DNA of 64,000 bases from Neisseriaceae bacterium JH1-16 (GTDB taxonomy: Bacteria; Pseudomonadota; Gammaproteobacteria; Burkholderiales; Chromobacteriaceae), in assembly GCA_025989215.1 (NCBI GenBank), contig JAPDNP010000003.1, positions 186,001-250,000 on the forward strand, given 5' to 3'. The position numbers and the translations under genes were made by a program. The notes under the pieces were generated by a model. The model saw nothing but the letters and a program-made list of their open reading frames with translations, searched no databases and was not told the origin of the DNA. Below are positions 62,567 through 64,000 of this stretch, in pieces. Position 1 is the first letter of the stretch. Each line of letters begins with the position of its first letter.

Positions 62567-64000
62567 ATGACGCTGACCCACTCCAAGCGCGCGCTGGCCG
62601 CCTCGCTGCCGCTCGCCCTGCTACACCACTCCGCCAACGCCGCCTCGCTGCTGTCGGAGGTACCGCTCTGGCTATATGCGCTCGAGATCGCCCTCCTGCT
62701 CGCGCTGGCGGTGTCGCTGGCGCTGCTGCTCTACCGCCGCCAGCCGCTGGCCCGCCAGCGCGAGGCGCTCGAACCGCTACCGTTCCCGGCCGCCGTCGTG
62801 CAGAGCGACGGGCAGGAGCTGTACTTCAACCCGGCGGCGCAGGCGCTGCCACATGCCACCCGCAGTGCATTGGTGCGCCAGACCCTGCTGGCGGACAACC
62901 CGCTGGTGCAGGACGACGGCGCGAGCTGGCTGCTGCATCAGCAGCCCGGCCCGGACCCGCGCGCCTGGCAGGTCAGCTACCTGACCTCGCTGGCGCCGTG
63001 GCAGGACCAATTGGAGCAGCTCGAAACCGAGGTCGCTCAATTAAATAATGCGCTCTACAGCGCCAATCTGGTGTTCTTCACGCTGGAACTGGCCAGCGGC
63101 GTGCTGCGCCTGGCGCCGCAGGCGCTGCAGCACGCCTACGGGCTGGAGGCCGACTGGGGCGAGTTGCCCTTGGAGCGCTGGTTCGGCCGCGTCCACCCGG
63201 ATGACCAGCGCCAGATCACCGAGTTGTTGCGCCAGTCGGCCGAACAGGCCGGTAGCGACCTGAGCCTGGAGGTTCGCGTGCGCCAGGGCAACGGCCAGTG
63301 GGAATGGGTGGCGATCACCGCCCAGGTCTACCCGCGCCACGACGGCCACCACCAGATCTGCGGCGTCGGCGAGCGGATCACCGAGCGCAAGGACGCCAGC
63401 GATATGCAGCGCCGCCGCGAGCAGGCGTTCCGCGGCCTGGTCGACAATAGCGTCGACCTGATCGCCCGGGTCGACCCGCTGGGCCGCTGCCTGTATCTGA
63501 ACCAGACCATCACCCGCTGCGTCGCGCAGCCCGAGGGCGAGCTGCTCGGCAAGACGCTGCAGGAAAACGGCATGCCGGCGGCGCTGGCGAGCCGCTTCAA
63601 CAACGAATGCCAGGAGGTGATCCGCCAAAACCGCGCGCGCATGTTCGATGCCGATGTGGCGCTGTCGACGCTGACCATCACCTTCGAAGTACGACTCTTC
63701 CCCGAGCTGGACCCGGCCGGCCGGCTCGAATCGATCCTGGCGGTGGCACGCGACGTCACCGATCTGCGCCGCCAGCAGCGGCTGACGACGGGCGAGCACG
63801 CGGTGCTCGACATGATCGCCCACCGTGCGCCGCTGCACGACATCCTGACCCGGCTGGCGCGCTTGCTGGAAAGCCAGTTTCCCAAGGCGCGCATCGCCTT
63901 CTGGCTGGCGCCGCATGGCGACGGGCACGGCGACTGGGTCGCCCCGGCGCTGCCGCCGCTGGCGGCCGAGTACGACAGCGCTACCCTAACGCTGTTGCGC
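62567..64000 (+). CDS. Membrane-anchored PAS-domain sensor protein (cut by window end)
   Basis: Open frame of 478 codons from ATG at 62567 to the window edge. One membrane helix near residues 36-56 (LYALEIALLLALAVSLALLLYRR). Then a PAS-like region, a PAS_3 domain (WGELPLERWFGRVHPDDQRQITELL...VRVRQGNGQWEWVAITAQVYPRHDG-x-x-QICGVGERITERK), a second PAS (FRGLVDNSVDLIARVDPLGRCLYLNQ...LAVARDVTDLRRQQ), and the start of a GAF-like part. The output domain (kinase, GGDEF or EAL) lies outside. Divergent from cysG. Confidence 0.8.
   Translation, partial: MTLTHSKRALAASLPLALLHHSANAASLLSEVPLWLYALEIALLLALAVSLALLLYRRQPLARQREALEPLPFPAAVVQSDGQELYFNPAAQALPHATRSALVRQTLLADNPLVQDDGASWLLHQQPGPDPRAWQVSYLTSLAPWQDQLEQLETEVAQLNNALYSANLVFFTLELASGVLRLAPQALQHAYGLEADWGELPLERWFGRVHPDDQRQITELLRQSAEQAGSDLSLEVRVRQGNGQWEWVAITAQVYPRHDGHHQICGVGERITERKDASDMQRRREQAFRGLVDNSVDLIARVDPLGRCLYLNQTITRCVAQPEGELLGKTLQENGMPAALASRFNNECQEVIRQNRARMFDADVALSTLTITFEVRLFPELDPAGRLESILAVARDVTDLRRQQRLTTGEHAVLDMIAHRAPLHDILTRLARLLESQFPKARIAFWLAPHGDGHGDWVAPALPPLAAEYDSATLTLLR

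Noticed and set aside
62545-63048. Plus-strand frame (167 codons) at the start of the PAS sensor gene
   Set aside because: Wrong frame; the frame from 62567 encodes the membrane helix and PAS domains and stays open to the window end.

Overview
The window is GC-rich betaproteobacterial DNA. The order obgE-rpmA-rplU / ispB / tRNA-Arg, pilMNOPQ-aroK-aroB-fimV-like, and ptsI-ptsH-EIIA(Man)-cysG fits the Neisseriales (Chromobacteriaceae or Chitinibacteraceae). This placement is inferred from gene order and protein character only. Most of the window is ordinary chromosome, but it carries one complete integrated mobile element at 18.5-33.0 kb, a scarred accessory stretch at 33-39 kb, and a strongly over-represented 10-base motif.

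Layout. 0-2.4 kb: start of a chemotaxis receptor, a nitronate monooxygenase-like flavoenzyme and two coupled small ORFs. 2.7-5.5 kb: a four-gene operon (PepSY protein, small membrane cytochrome b561-like protein, QseB and QseC). 5.6-18.4 kb: xthA, a frameshifted gdhA, prlC, a gamma-carbonic anhydrase, an RDD protein, tpx, a carboxymuconolactone decarboxylase-like protein, a 112-bp MITE, a PliG-like secreted protein, a double-CDGSH protein, an outer-membrane protein, obgE-rpmA-rplU and ispB. 18.43 kb: tRNA-Arg(CCT), the integration target.

18.5-33.0 kb: an integrative element of about 14.5 kb. It has a P4-type integrase, an AlpA-type regulator, a zinc/Toprim primase and a DUF927 helicase. It also has a terminase-small-subunit-like protein, two Cys-rich proteins, a 995-residue tape-measure-like protein ending in a murein-hydrolase-like domain, and a few cargo genes. 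Two separate clusters of short iteron-like repeats (GGTTCCACC and GGTTACA) look like replication sites. No capsid, portal, large terminase or other tail gene is present, so it reads as a phage satellite or a reduced prophage. The right att site is followed by the 5' stub of a second related integrase, the scar of a tandem insertion.

33.2-39 kb: a patatin-like lipoprotein, a deleted 5S rRNA relic, a ThDP-dependent enzyme, an SDR lacking the usual catalytic pair, a flavodoxin-fold stub and a broken LysR regulator. 39.3-43.3 kb: a BcsS-like outer-membrane protein, a GntR regulator, and a cytochrome P450/ABM pair divergent from an ArsR-type regulator. 43.4-64 kb: DUF2939 protein, PBP1A, the type IV pilus operon pilMNOPQ, shikimate genes aroKB, a FimV-like protein, a lipopolysaccharide block (O-antigen ligase, two GT9 enzymes, MsbA), a PTS phosphorelay (EI, HPr, EIIA-Man), cysG, and the start of a PAS sensor protein.

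The motif TTCGGCCAAC (reverse GTTGGCCGAA) occurs at least 25 times by eye. It is found in chromosomal genes and at terminators, once as a perfect head-to-head palindrome between convergent genes. It is absent from 16,593 to 39,589, the stretch holding the mobile element and the scarred region. This is how DNA uptake sequences behave, but the motif is unlike the known Neisseriaceae family. The same window encodes the type IV pilus assembly platform and secretin used in natural transformation.
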